From: Bacteroidia bacterium
GTDB lineage: Bacteria > Bacteroidota > Bacteroidia > Chitinophagales > Chitinophagaceae
Assembly: GCA_030427635.1 (NCBI GenBank)
Contig: JAUIBA010000018.1
Location: forward strand, 1-64,000
Direction of reading: 5' to 3'
Length of the DNA stretch: 64,000 bases
The notes under the pieces: generated by a model
The model's input: the letters and a program-made list of their open reading frames with translations, nothing else
What the model was told of the DNA's origin: nothing
The model's database searches: none
Part shown: one piece after another, positions 1 through 8,307 of the stretch
Layout of the letters: each line of letters begins with the position of its first letter
How positions within the stretch are numbered: position 1 is the first letter of the stretch
Program-made: the position numbers and the translations under genes

Positions 1-78
1 AGACAGACACCTATTGAACACGTATTTGAAGTGTATTTTTGTAATCGTAAAATAAAGAACATAATTACTCTCAAATAG

Positions 79-121
79 TGTTACCCATGTCCCCGGTACA
101 CTGTTACCCATCTATCCGGTC
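79..121. repeat. Paired 20-bp repeats resembling an IS21-type insertion sequence end
   Basis: Two imperfect copies start with TGTTACCCA at 79 and 102, a spacing of 23 bases, and each ends in a CCGGT core (94-98 and 116-120). Paired terminal repeats of this kind are known at the ends of IS21-family elements. No transposase lies to the right, where thrS begins at 276, so an element body would have to lie left of the window, or this is a remnant. The identification is inference from layout only. Confidence 0.35.
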
Positions 122-127
122 TATACA

Positions 128-145
128 GGGGAGCCGGAGGGGGCT
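128..145 (-). repeat. Inverted fragment of the dispersed G/C-rich element
   Basis: The reverse complement of these 18 bases matches 12773-12790 exactly, and matches the starts of the other two 400-bp repeat units (11971, 12372) with one or two changes. It sits between the IS-like repeats and thrS. It shows that part of the repeat unit is dispersed rather than confined to the array at 12 kb. Confidence 0.55.
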
Positions 146-275
146 TTGCTTACATAAAGTATACATCACAAAACAACACTCCTCCAGGACGGCCGTCCGC
201 GGGCCTTTCAAATTTCCTTACTACATTTGGCAACTGTCAGCACGTTTGTAGGTGCTGGCGTTAATTTCATATCAT

Positions 276-2222
276 ATGATAAAAGTAACACTGCCTGACG
301 GCTCCGTAAGAGAATACGCCGCAGGAACAACCTCTGCCGAGGTTGCAAAGAGCATCAGCGAGGGCCTTGCACGCAAAGTGATGGCCGCTGAGGTGAATGG
401 AGAAATCTGGGATACTGCACGTCCGCTCACGCAGGATGTCAGCCTGCGTCTGCTCACATGGGGCGATACGGGAGCCAAATCCACGTTCTGGCACTCCTCT
501 GCCCACCTTCTGGCCGAGGCGCTGGAAGCCCTCTATCCCGGCACAAAATTTGGTATCGGCCCCTCCATCGAAAATGGATTCTATTATGACATAGATCTGG
601 GCGACCGTACCATAGGCGATGAAGACCTGAAAGCCATTGAAGACAAGATGAAGGAACTGGCAAAGACCAACAGCACCTACGTGCGCCAGGAGGTTCCTAA
701 AGACAAAGCCATAGCCTACTTTACAGAAAAAGACGACCAGTATAAACTAGAGTTGCTGGAAGGATTGGAAGATGGTAGCATCACCTTCTACACACAGGGC
801 AACTTTACCGACCTCTGCCGTGGACCACACATACCCAGCACGGGTGCCATTAAAGCTGTAAAGCTTACCAACATTGCCGGAGCCTACTGGCGGGGCAATG
901 AGAAAAATAAAATGCTCACCCGTATATACGGTATCACATTCCCCGCACAGAAAGAGCTGGATGAATATCTGGTACTGCTGGAAGAAGCTAAGAAGCGCGA
1001 CCACCGCAAGCTGGGTAAAGAGCTGGAACTTTTCACCTTCTCAGAGAAAGTGGGCAGCGGCCTCCCAATGTGGTTACCTAAAGGCGCTATGCTGCGCGAG
1101 CGTCTGCAGCAGTTCCTGCAGCGTACACAGATGGAGATAGGCTACCTGCCGGTAATGACACCACACATAGGCAGTAAGCAGCTCTATGTTACATCAGGCC
1201 ACTGGGAGAAGTATGGCAAGGATAGTTTCCGCCCCATTACCACCCCACAGGAAGGTGAGGAATTCATGCTTAAGCCTATGAACTGTCCGCACCACTGCGA
1301 AATATATAAGTCATCTCCACGCTCATACAAAGATCTGCCACTGCGTCTCGCAGAGTTTGGCACCGTATACCGCTACGAGCAGCGCGGCGAGCTGCACGGC
1401 CTTACCCGTGTGCGAGGCTTCACTCAGGACGATGCGCACCTCTTCTGTATGCCGGAGCAGGTACTGGATGAGTTTAAGAAAGTAATAGACCTCGTACTGT
1501 ATGTATTTGAGTCGCTGGGCTTTACTGAGTACACCGCTCAGATATCCCTCCGCGATCAGGAAGACCGTAGCAAATACATAGGCAGCGAAGAGAACTGGAC
1601 CATTGCAGAGCAGGCCATCATTGATGCCGCACGGGATAAAGGACTGAATACTGTTACCGAGTATGGCGAAGCCGCCTTCTATGGTCCCAAGCTCGACTTC
1701 ATGGTACGTGATGCTCTGGGCCGTAAATGGCAGCTGGGTACCATTCAGGTCGATTATAACCTGCCTGAGCGTTTTGAGCTGGAGTATGTGGATGTAGATA
1801 ACTCCCGCAAGCGTCCGGTAATGATACACCGTGCACCATTTGGCAGCATGGAGCGTTTCATAGCCGTACTGCTGGAGCACTGCGGTGGCAACCTCCCGCT
1901 GTGGCTCACACCTACACAGGTAATGATACTCCCTATCAGTGATAAGTACAGCGAGTATGCCCATCAGGTAGCCGCTGCGCTCAAAGCTGCCGATATCCGT
2001 TGCGAAATGGATGAGCGCAGTGAGAAGATAGGCCGTAAAATTCGCGATACCGAGCTGATGAAAACCCCATACATGCTCATAGTAGGCGAAAAAGAAGCAG
2101 CCGAGGGTACCGTATCAGTACGTAAGCATGGCGAGGGCGATAAAGGTTCACTCCCCATAGCCGGTTTCTGTGCCGAAATAAAAGACATCGTTACCGAACA
2201 GCTGAAAGGAAAACGTAACTAA
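276..2222 (+). CDS. thrS: Threonine--tRNA ligase
   Basis: Charges tRNA-Thr with threonine in the cytoplasm. The product is 648 residues, the usual full length. Order of domains: N-terminal TGS domain (about 1-60), editing domain with [11 protein letters not shown] and the [11 protein letters not shown] segment, class II catalytic core (about 240-540) and a C-terminal anticodon-binding domain (about 545-645). The zinc ligands of the family are visible as the Cys of NCPHHCE, the His of DDAHLFC and the His of MIHRAPFGS. The reading frame stays open upstream to a GTG at 252, but ATG 276 gives the normal TGS start (MIKVTLPDG). infC follows after a hairpin and has its own promoter-like box, so the two may be only partly coupled. 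Antisense open frames inside it are shadows. Confidence 0.97.
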   Translation: MIKVTLPDGSVREYAAGTTSAEVAKSISEGLARKVMAAEVNGEIWDTARPLTQDVSLRLLTWGDTGAKSTFWHSSAHLLAEALEALYPGTKFGIGPSIENGFYYDIDLGDRTIGDEDLKAIEDKMKELAKTNSTYVRQEVPKDKAIAYFTEKDDQYKLELLEGLEDGSITFYTQGNFTDLCRGPHIPSTGAIKAVKLTNIAGAYWRGNEKNKMLTRIYGITFPAQKELDEYLVLLEEAKKRDHRKLGKELELFTFSEKVGSGLPMWLPKGAMLRERLQQFLQRTQMEIGYLPVMTPHIGSKQLYVTSGHWEKYGKDSFRPITTPQEGEEFMLKPMNCPHHCEIYKSSPRSYKDLPLRLAEFGTVYRYEQRGELHGLTRVRGFTQDDAHLFCMPEQVLDEFKKVIDLVLYVFESLGFTEYTAQISLRDQEDRSKYIGSEENWTIAEQAIIDAARDKGLNTVTEYGEAAFYGPKLDFMVRDALGRKWQLGTIQVDYNLPERFELEYVDVDNSRKRPVMIHRAPFGSMERFIAVLLEHCGGNLPLWLTPTQVMILPISDKYSEYAHQVAAALKAADIRCEMDERSEKIGRKIRDTELMKTPYMLIVGEKEAAEGTVSVRKHGEGDKGSLPIAGFCAEIKDIVTEQLKGKRN

Positions 2223-2236
2223 TAAATTCATAACAA

Positions 2237-2282
2237 GGACCGCTCCCAGCCGCACCACCAGTGCCGTATGGGGGCGGTTCCC
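2237..2282 (+). terminator. Hairpin after thrS
   Basis: GGACCGCTCCC (2237-2247) pairs with GGGGCGGTTCC (2272-2282) with one bulge and one G-T pair. There is no T run after it, so it may be a weak or factor-dependent terminator or an RNA-stabilising structure between thrS and infC. Confidence 0.45.
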
Positions 2283-2378
2283 GTTCATAACCCATATATC
2301 TGGTCAGAACAGTAAACGGTAGATAACTGATTTTCAGAAAATAAAATGATACGTTTCCTGTTTACGAACAAATATTTA

Positions 2379-2386
2379 TAATTTTG
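2379..2386 (+). promoter_or_regulatory. -7 box (TAATTTTG) for infC
   Basis: Matches the Bacteroidota -7 consensus TAnnTTTG and lies 23 bases before the infC ATG. The -33 region is only a partial match. It suggests that infC can be transcribed independently of thrS. Confidence 0.5.
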
Positions 2387-2409
2387 TCTGATAATCATAA
2401 AAACTGTTA

Positions 2410-2967
2410 ATGCAGAAAAGACCAAAGCCAAAACCATTTTTCAGGCCCAGACTACCACAGAACGAACACCGCCTGAACAACGAAATAACAGCGCCGGAAG
2501 TACGAGTAGTGGGTGAAGATATGGAGCCCGGTGTTTACCCTATAGCAGAAGCCCTCAAAATGGCTCAGGCCAAAGAAGTTGACCTTGTAGAGATTTCTCC
2601 CAATGCCACACCGCCTGTATGCCGCCTTATAGATTACAAGAAGTTCCTTTACGAGCGCAAAAAGAAGGACAAAGAGCAGAAAGCAAAGGCCAAGGCATCA
2701 GAGGTAAAAGAAATACGCTTTACTCCCAATACTGACGATCATGACTTTGACTTCAAGGCAAAGCATGCCGAAAAGTTCCTGCAGGAAGGCAACAAAGTGA
2801 AGTGCTATGTACAGTTTAAGGGGCGTGCTATCATGTTCCAGGAGCGTGGAGAGCTGCTTTTGCTGAAGTTTGCAGAGCGCATGTCTGAATACGGAGTGCT
2901 GGAATCCATGCCTAAAATGGAAGGACGTCGTATGCTGGCTATGTTCTCGCCTAAGAAGAAAAAATAA
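2410..2967 (+). CDS. infC: Translation initiation factor IF-3
   Basis: Binds the 30S subunit, prevents premature 50S joining and helps select the initiator tRNA. The product has 185 residues, the normal length. The N-domain (about 20-80, [16 protein letters not shown] then [23 protein letters not shown]), a Lys-rich linker helix (about 82-98) and the C-domain (about 100-180, [15 protein letters not shown] and [11 protein letters not shown]) are all present. The start is an ordinary ATG rather than the AUU used in Escherichia coli. In many bacteria, including many Bacteroidota, rpmI and rplT follow infC. Here they do not: the next 440 bases hold two short tandem RNA-like units and then an unrelated secreted protein gene. 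Confidence 0.96.
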   Translation: MQKRPKPKPFFRPRLPQNEHRLNNEITAPEVRVVGEDMEPGVYPIAEALKMAQAKEVDLVEISPNATPPVCRLIDYKKFLYERKKKDKEQKAKAKASEVKEIRFTPNTDDHDFDFKAKHAEKFLQEGNKVKCYVQFKGRAIMFQERGELLLLKFAERMSEYGVLESMPKMEGRRMLAMFSPKKKK

Positions 2968-3025
2968 CTGCTGAAAAATCAGCTTGTCTTTTTTTGTTAT
3001 CGGCAAGTAAAAATTTAAAGGAAAA

Positions 3026-3056
3026 TTTGTTGATAAATAATACCACGTTATATTTG
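3026..3056 (+). promoter_or_regulatory. Bacteroidota-type promoter of tandem RNA unit 1
   Basis: TTTG at 3026-3029, then exactly 19 bases, then TATATTTG at 3049-3056. This is a perfect match to the -33/-7 consensus. The predicted transcription start is near 3063. No open reading frame follows before the terminator at 3124-3154. Confidence 0.75.
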
Positions 3057-3062
3057 CATTAT

Positions 3063-3155
3063 CAATCAATCCAGATATTTCTACTTTTATAGATAAAGAA
3101 GTTTTCATGGTGATAGGGTTTATAGGGGCTGGCCTGTTCTCAGGCTGGCTTTTTA
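3063..3155 (+). ncRNA. Putative small RNA, copy 1 (about 93 nt)
   Basis: The unit runs from the predicted start after promoter 3026-3056 to the T run after the hairpin. Its 3' part, 3101-3162, is repeated almost exactly at 3250-3312: one base substitution and one T-run length difference. That part contains GATAGGGTTTATAGGGG followed by a strong hairpin. No plausible coding frame is seen. Bacteroidales-1 RNA, known downstream of rplT in Bacteroidales and likewise bounded by a promoter and a terminator, is a possible analogue by location. Sequence identity to it cannot be judged here. Confidence 0.6.
3124..3154 (+). terminator. Intrinsic terminator of RNA unit 1
   Basis: A 13-bp stem (3124-3136 with 3141-3153, several G-U pairs) closes a TTCT loop. 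The stem core is GGCCTG paired with CAGGCT. Five T (3150-3154) overlap the end of the stem. Confidence 0.65.
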
Positions 3156-3213
3156 TTTATAGACAATCCATATTTTGCACATAAAATATTAGCCGAAAAA
3201 AATAAAAAAATAT

Positions 3214-3244
3214 TTTGCAGTTATCGTAATGTAACGTAACTTTG
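3214..3244 (+). promoter_or_regulatory. Bacteroidota-type promoter of tandem RNA unit 2
   Basis: TTTG at 3214-3217, exactly 19 bases, then TAACTTTG at 3237-3244. This is a second perfect consensus match, placed just before the second copy of the repeat. Predicted transcription start about 3250. Confidence 0.75.
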
Positions 3245-3249
3245 CACCA

Positions 3250-3306
3250 GTTTTCATAGTGATAGGGTTTATAGGGGCTGGCCTGTTCTCAGGCTGGCTT
3301 TTTTAT
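3250..3306 (+). ncRNA. Putative small RNA, copy 2 (about 55 nt)
   Basis: Here the promoter abuts the repeated sequence directly, so the predicted RNA is essentially the conserved repeat itself: 5' TTTTCATAGTGATAGGG, then the hairpin, then six T. The two promoters differ in sequence but share exact spacing, while the transcribed part is nearly identical. That contrast suggests selection on the RNA. The secreted-protein gene at 3410 starts about 100 bases after the terminator, so read-through into it is possible. Confidence 0.6.
3273..3304 (+). terminator. Intrinsic terminator of RNA unit 2
   Basis: Same 13-bp stem as copy 1 (3273-3285 with 3290-3302), TTCT loop, and a six-T run at 3299-3304. 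Confidence 0.65.
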
Positions 3307-3409
3307 TTATAGTAACTGAGCATTCCCCCTACCATTACTGCATCTTTAAGCCCCGTGACTCCCGTTCCCGATTAATTCATTAAATTACACCGGATTAATC
3401 TGTTTATAA

Positions 3410-4480
3410 ATGCGGAAACTGTTACCGGTAATCCTACTACTCTCATCCATCTCCTCCAGTGCACAACTATCCTGTTATGTAGATAATCAGAATCAGGTTA
3501 TGGTGTGGGATAAAGGCATGATAAGAAAGATTGATTTTCTGGCACCTACCAACATGAAAATCGGTCGTACTGCTATCCCCTATCTTGACAACTCACGGTC
3601 TTTTAAAATATATGCCAACCACAGAGTAACACCCGTCAACATAGGTTTTACCAATGCCTACTTTGCTACCGATAACCTTGTCGTATTCCTGAATCAGAAA
3701 TCACTGAACGTATTTGACAATGGCACTATAAAGAACCTGGCTCCCGTATGCGACCAGTATTTTGTGGGGGACAGTGTAGTATTCTTCCTGGACAGCTATA
3801 AAGGAGCCTACAAAGCCTATTACCGGGGAAAGATCATCAATCTGGAAGGCTACTTCTCTGACAGCAGCCTCGCTACTATAAAAGTCACAGACAACATTAT
3901 CACCTATAACAACTTTGCCAACCAGTTCAGGATATTCTATAACGGAGAGTTACTGTCTCAGGAAGACTACCCGGTGAGTGGATTTGAAGCAGGCCGTAAT
4001 ACAGTTGCATATGTAGATATTGACCGGAAATTCAAAGTATTTCATAGCGGTAAAACGTTTATGCTGGACGACTTCCCCCCCAAGACCTATAAGGTGGGAG
4101 ATAATGTTGTGGCATATGTTACTGCCGATGGCTACTTCAAGGTATTCTACGACGATAGCGCCCGTTCTCTGGGCTATATGAGCGGTAACTATCAGGTAGT
4201 GGACAACATAGTAGCATTTAAAGATCAGAGCAATTACCTCAAAGTATTTTACAAGGGCGAAGTCTATACCATAGACAACTATTACCCGACCAATATGGTC
4301 ATACAGTACAACTCACTGGCCTACGTAAACTATGGCAATACACTGCGCCTATTCTCTGAAGGGGAGACCTATGATGTTACAAATGCCGAAATGACCAACT
4401 GGTCACTGAACTATGATGTGATCCAGTACCAGCTGGGGCAGAATATGTTCAGGATATTCTACAAGGGGCAGGAGTACTGA
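3410..4480 (+). CDS. Secreted repeat protein of unknown function
   Basis: 356 residues starting with a signal peptide (MRKLLPVILLLSSISSSAQ). The mature part is built from degenerate repeats of about 40 residues with the pattern NVVAYVD....FKVFYDG, for example around residues 190-330. They alternate hydrophobic strands with Tyr/Phe pairs, as in a beta-propeller (inference). No C-terminal sorting domain, lipobox or catalytic motif is seen, so it is probably periplasmic or released by another route. It stands alone between the small RNA units and a bidirectional terminator. I do not recognise a named family. Confidence 0.8.
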   Translation: MRKLLPVILLLSSISSSAQLSCYVDNQNQVMVWDKGMIRKIDFLAPTNMKIGRTAIPYLDNSRSFKIYANHRVTPVNIGFTNAYFATDNLVVFLNQKSLNVFDNGTIKNLAPVCDQYFVGDSVVFFLDSYKGAYKAYYRGKIINLEGYFSDSSLATIKVTDNIITYNNFANQFRIFYNGELLSQEDYPVSGFEAGRNTVAYVDIDRKFKVFHSGKTFMLDDFPPKTYKVGDNVVAYVTADGYFKVFYDDSARSLGYMSGNYQVVDNIVAFKDQSNYLKVFYKGEVYTIDNYYPTNMVIQYNSLAYVNYGNTLRLFSEGETYDVTNAEMTNWSLNYDVIQYQLGQNMFRIFYKGQEY

Positions 4481-4510
4481 TACAAGCTATACTCACTCAA
4501 TACGACAGAA

Positions 4511-4538
4511 AGACCCCGGTTTTACAACCGGGGTCTTT
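4511..4538. terminator. Bidirectional intrinsic terminator
   Basis: AGACCCCGGTT and AACCGGGGTCT form an 11-bp stem with a short loop, followed by TTTT on the plus strand. It lies between the converging genes ending at 4480 and 4573. Confidence 0.8.
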
Positions 4539-4572
4539 TGATATTATCAGCGGAGATGTCTCCCTTGTTTTC

Positions 4573-6900
4573 TTATTCTATTACAACAGACTTTGCAGCC
4601 TGCTCTCCACTCTCTGCATCGAAAAGGCGTACATGGTATATGCCAGGTACCCAGTCGCTAACGGGCAGCTGCATAGCACCTGTAAAGTTGCCACCCCATA
4701 CTTCTCTGCCCATGGCATTAAACACTGAAACCTGTAAACGATGATTACCCTCTGCAGTAAAATTGAGTACCTCTCTGGCAGGAACGGGGAAAATCTTAAC
4801 ACCCTCTGCCAGTGATGACTGATGGCGTACAGAAGAAACGATACCTGAACCGTTCACCTTCACGTTTTTGAGGTTAACGTTAAAGAATACGTTACCGGCA
4901 GCTTTTACTTTAAAGCGGCAGAACAGACTTGTGGCACCGGGGTCTGGTACGGTAATGCTGGCGGTACCTGTGTTAGGGAAAGTACCTATTACATAAGGCC
5001 ATGTATTACCACCATCCTTAGACATATATATGATTACCTGAGAAACATTGTAGGGCGCTGCATCTGTGCCTACTTTGTCCCATGTAATAGTCTGTGTGCT
5101 GCCATGGTCATAAACAATGCTGGTAGTACCCTGGCTGGTAACTTTAAAGCCACCATATCCATTTGCAGCACCTGTGCTTATGGCATCCAGATGTATGGTA
5201 TCATCGGGGAAAAGGAAGCAGCCCATGCCGTTGATGATGTTACGCACGGTGAGCTTAAATGTGAGATAACGTGCTGTATCAGGGGCTTTTTCACCCATGT
5301 TTCCATTTACAGTAACGCTGGTAAGATTACCACTCAACACCATACTCATCTTGGGAAATACCCTAACGGTATCATAAGACAGAGGACTGAATGAGCGGAA
5401 GATAGGCCCCTTGAAATAAGTAGCAGCAAGGGTCTTACCAAAATCTCCTCGGTTCCACTGCTCCCAGCAGTATGATATAAGCGTATCTGCAACAGAATCT
5501 ACTGCTGTAGGCGCTGTGAGTTCAAACGGAGTTTTGTATGGAATCTTATATGATGCACTGAATGCTGGCAGGTACACAAGTTTGTTACCAGTAGAGGTTT
5601 TTGCCGCACATACATCCTGCGAACCGGAGAGCTTATTCTCTATCCTGTCCAGACTACGTGCATGAAAGTATGCATCACTATGAATCTGGATATTGTCCGG
5701 AGAGCAGATACCGGCATATGCCATAATTGTACTGCCACTACCGGGCTCATATGCCGAGGAGGACGATGCATTACCGCTACAGCTACCGTTGGCATTGTCA
5801 TTGAATGTATGCGGGGAGCCAAACTGGTGTCCCATTTCGTGCGCTACATAATCAATGTCAAAACCATCGCCCACAGGAGATGGCAGCCCTGTTACACTGC
5901 GCGCCTTCTGACCACTCTGGCACACAATACCCAAACCGGATATGCCACCACCACCAGTGGTAAATACGTGGCCACAATCATAGTTGGCTGAGCCTATACG
6001 ACTATCACATGTGGTCTGATTGGCACCCAGACATGCGCTACCGTTGTTATTAATAGCGTTGAATGGGTCCGTACCATTTACACCACCGGAAGGGGCTGTC
6101 CAGATAATCTGGTCCTCATTGGCTACAAAGTTCATCTGTACTGAGAACTCCCTGTTATAAACACCATTCACACGGTTCATTGAGGTAGTCATCTTTGACA
6201 GAGCTTGTGCAATAGTGGGAGATGACAGTCCTGTAGATGCCTGAGCATACTGATTGGAACAGGATAGTGCCAGCCTGTAGGTACGCTTTGTATGACCATT
6301 GTACACTTTCTGCTGCAGACCGGGAAGTCCTGTATGCATGGTATTCATAAGCTCACCACCGGGCAGCTCATCAGCATCGCCCTTAAACTCACATTTCATG
6401 CGCTTATCATAATCACGGGTTTCATCGCGCTTATAGTGAACCATGTAATAACCATCGTGATAGTTATCCCACGGGTCTATGAAAGACGTATTCTCTCCAT
6501 CGAATATCATACCGCTGAAACCGTACAGTGTAAAGTCCAGTTTGGCAGTAACCATTGGGTTGTCTACCGCATATGCAGTGAAGGTTTTTATGTCGGGGTA
6601 GCGCTGAGCCAGCTCAGCCGGCATCATGGGCGTTTGCCATACTTTGAAGTCGCGCATGCTGCCATCAGGCATTGGCAGGGATATTACCATACCTTCTTCA
6701 GGGTTTTCAGAGAGGCCCCACATGAGCATTTTCAGTGTACTTTCATTCATTGTGTACACCTTGTACTTTTGCGGATGCATCAATTGTATTTCTTTTGGCG
6801 CCCGTGCGGCATCTACTTCCTGCCAGTAGCTACCCGCAGAAGCCTTTACCGCTCCCAGAGACAAAAAGGGAACTAAAAATGTAATGAATTGTTTTTTCAT
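4573..6900 (-). CDS. Reprolysin-like (M12B-type) zinc metalloprotease with T9SS sorting domain
   Basis: 775 residues. A signal peptide (MKKQFITFLVPFLSLGAVKASA) precedes a long propeptide-like region. The catalytic domain carries the zinc site HEMGHQFGSPH (about 352-362) and a Met-turn STIMAYAGIC (about 391-400), diagnostic of metzincins. The Gly/Cys-rich stretch before the zinc site is typical of the reprolysin-like group of Bacteroidota. A beta-sandwich region follows, and the last 75 residues form a type A T9SS sorting domain (VKIFPVPAREVLNF ... GIYHVRLFDAESGE). The protein should be exported through the outer membrane and either anchored or released. Single gene, divergent from tsaE. Confidence 0.92.
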   Translation of the reverse strand: MKKQFITFLVPFLSLGAVKASAGSYWQEVDAARAPKEIQLMHPQKYKVYTMNESTLKMLMWGLSENPEEGMVISLPMPDGSMRDFKVWQTPMMPAELAQRYPDIKTFTAYAVDNPMVTAKLDFTLYGFSGMIFDGENTSFIDPWDNYHDGYYMVHYKRDETRDYDKRMKCEFKGDADELPGGELMNTMHTGLPGLQQKVYNGHTKRTYRLALSCSNQYAQASTGLSSPTIAQALSKMTTSMNRVNGVYNREFSVQMNFVANEDQIIWTAPSGGVNGTDPFNAINNNGSACLGANQTTCDSRIGSANYDCGHVFTTGGGGISGLGIVCQSGQKARSVTGLPSPVGDGFDIDYVAHEMGHQFGSPHTFNDNANGSCSGNASSSSAYEPGSGSTIMAYAGICSPDNIQIHSDAYFHARSLDRIENKLSGSQDVCAAKTSTGNKLVYLPAFSASYKIPYKTPFELTAPTAVDSVADTLISYCWEQWNRGDFGKTLAATYFKGPIFRSFSPLSYDTVRVFPKMSMVLSGNLTSVTVNGNMGEKAPDTARYLTFKLTVRNIINGMGCFLFPDDTIHLDAISTGAANGYGGFKVTSQGTTSIVYDHGSTQTITWDKVGTDAAPYNVSQVIIYMSKDGGNTWPYVIGTFPNTGTASITVPDPGATSLFCRFKVKAAGNVFFNVNLKNVKVNGSGIVSSVRHQSSLAEGVKIFPVPAREVLNFTAEGNHRLQVSVFNAMGREVWGGNFTGAMQLPVSDWVPGIYHVRLFDAESGEQAAKSVVIE

Positions 6901-7046
6901 TGCCTTTTATTTGTGACTAAATGGTAAATTAAAAGAAGATGGTGGAGGAGGAGATTTGCAATATATTGATTTTAAGTTTTACGAAAAAGAAATGTTAAAT
7001 ATCTAATTCGATTTTAACCCAGATTATTAACTGTTGATAAGAAACA

Positions 7047-7502
7047 ATGACAGGTACAACAATTGCATACGACCTTGAAACGATAAATGTAGCCGCACAG
7101 GCATTGCTGAAAGCCATCAGTGAGTACCGTATCGTTACCCTCTCCGGCGACCTGGGTGCCGGAAAAACAACCCTCGTGAGCCACCTGTGTCATATGCTGC
7201 ATGTGCAGGATGCGGTAAGCAGTCCTACGTTTTCTCTTGTAAATGAATATCTGATGCAGCCGGACGGTGCCAAAAGTACAATGCCCATGTATCATATAGA
7301 CTGGTATCGCCTGCGGGATGCAGACGAGGCAATGGATGCCGGGATGGAAGACTACCTGATACAGGCAAAGAATGGCGAAGCATGGTGCATCATAGAATGG
7401 CCTGAAAAGGCTGCAGCACTACTTACTATGCCTCATGTAGCAGCAACTATATCTGTAACCGGCCCGTACTCCCGTGAGATAGTACTGACACCCCGCCCAT
7501 AA
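7047..7502 (+). CDS. tsaE: tRNA threonylcarbamoyladenosine biosynthesis ATPase TsaE
   Basis: ATPase that works with TsaB and TsaD to install t6A37 on tRNAs reading ANN codons. 151 residues, normal length. Walker A GDLGAGKTT is at residues 34-42, followed by the family signature SSPTFSLVNEY (about 58-68) and the HIDWYRL motif. Divergent from the protease gene and followed by a terminator. TsaB and TsaD partners are not in this window. Confidence 0.95.
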   Translation: MTGTTIAYDLETINVAAQALLKAISEYRIVTLSGDLGAGKTTLVSHLCHMLHVQDAVSSPTFSLVNEYLMQPDGAKSTMPMYHIDWYRLRDADEAMDAGMEDYLIQAKNGEAWCIIEWPEKAAALLTMPHVAATISVTGPYSREIVLTPRP

Positions 7503-7556
7503 AGCCACAAAACAGTAACATTTACATTACCTGCCGGCACTACCTGTAGCAGGAAA

Positions 7557-7580
7557 CGAACCATTATGGTTCGGTATTTT
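7557..7580 (+). terminator. Intrinsic terminator after tsaE
   Basis: CGAACCA and TGGTTCG (7557-7573) form a perfect 7-bp stem with a TTA loop, followed by GTATTTTT. Confidence 0.65.
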
Positions 7581-7613
7581 TACTTATTTTCACCGCCCTG
7601 AAGAACAACAGAC

Positions 7614-8279
7614 ATGCACGATATAATAGAACTGCTGAAGACGTTACTGGCAGACCCTGATAAACTAATGACATTTATCCGTGAAAACGGAGGCCTCTAT
7701 ATAGTGATGGCAATCATCTTTGCTGAGACCGGCCTTTTTGTAGGCTTCTTCCTTCCCGGTGACTCACTACTGTTTGTAGCAGGCATCATACTTGCTACCA
7801 CTGCACCGGCACCATTCAGCTCTGACCTGCTGAACCTCCCCTACTGGATAGCACTGATAAGCGGCGCAGCCATAGTAGGCAATATGGTAGGCTACTGGCT
7901 GGGTAAGAAATCGGGCAACCTATGGTTTGAGCGTAAAGAATCATGGCTATTCAAACGAAAGCACCTGGTACAGGCGCACGACTTCTATGAGAAAAAAGGC
8001 AGCCTTGCCATCATCCTTGGTCGTTTCCTTCCTATAGTGCGCACATTTGCCCCACTGGTGGCAGGTATTGTGAGCATGAGCTATAAGAAGTTCCTGTCTT
8101 ACAGTGTGATAGGCGCACTGGCATGGGTAGTGAGTATGATTATGGCCGGGTATCTGCTGGGTAGTAATGAGTTTGTAAAACACAACCTGGAAAAAATTGT
8201 CATTCTGATAATAGTAGTGACTACCGCGCCGGTACTTTTCAAAATGTTCTTCGGTAAAAAAGACGAGGCAAAAGCCTGA
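7614..8279 (+). CDS. DedA family membrane protein (SNARE-associated/VTT domain)
   Basis: 221 residues with several membrane segments. The conserved ETGLFVGFFLPGDSLLF re-entrant motif is near residue 40. The second signature, GRFLPIVRTFAPLVAGIVSM, holds the essential arginines near residue 145. DedA proteins are linked to lipid-carrier or phospholipid flipping and to membrane-potential homeostasis. The closest DedA subgroup cannot be told from motifs alone. An MFS gene follows 28 bases downstream on the same strand. Confidence 0.9.
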   Translation: MHDIIELLKTLLADPDKLMTFIRENGGLYIVMAIIFAETGLFVGFFLPGDSLLFVAGIILATTAPAPFSSDLLNLPYWIALISGAAIVGNMVGYWLGKKSGNLWFERKESWLFKRKHLVQAHDFYEKKGSLAIILGRFLPIVRTFAPLVAGIVSMSYKKFLSYSVIGALAWVVSMIMAGYLLGSNEFVKHNLEKIVILIIVVTTAPVLFKMFFGKKDEAKA

Positions 8280-8307
8280 TAAAACACATCAATCCCCGGA
8301 ATAATAA

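Noticed and set aside
1323-1964. A 213-codon minus-strand open frame inside thrS
   Set aside because: Fully antisense to a canonical synthetase gene, with no recognisable motif.
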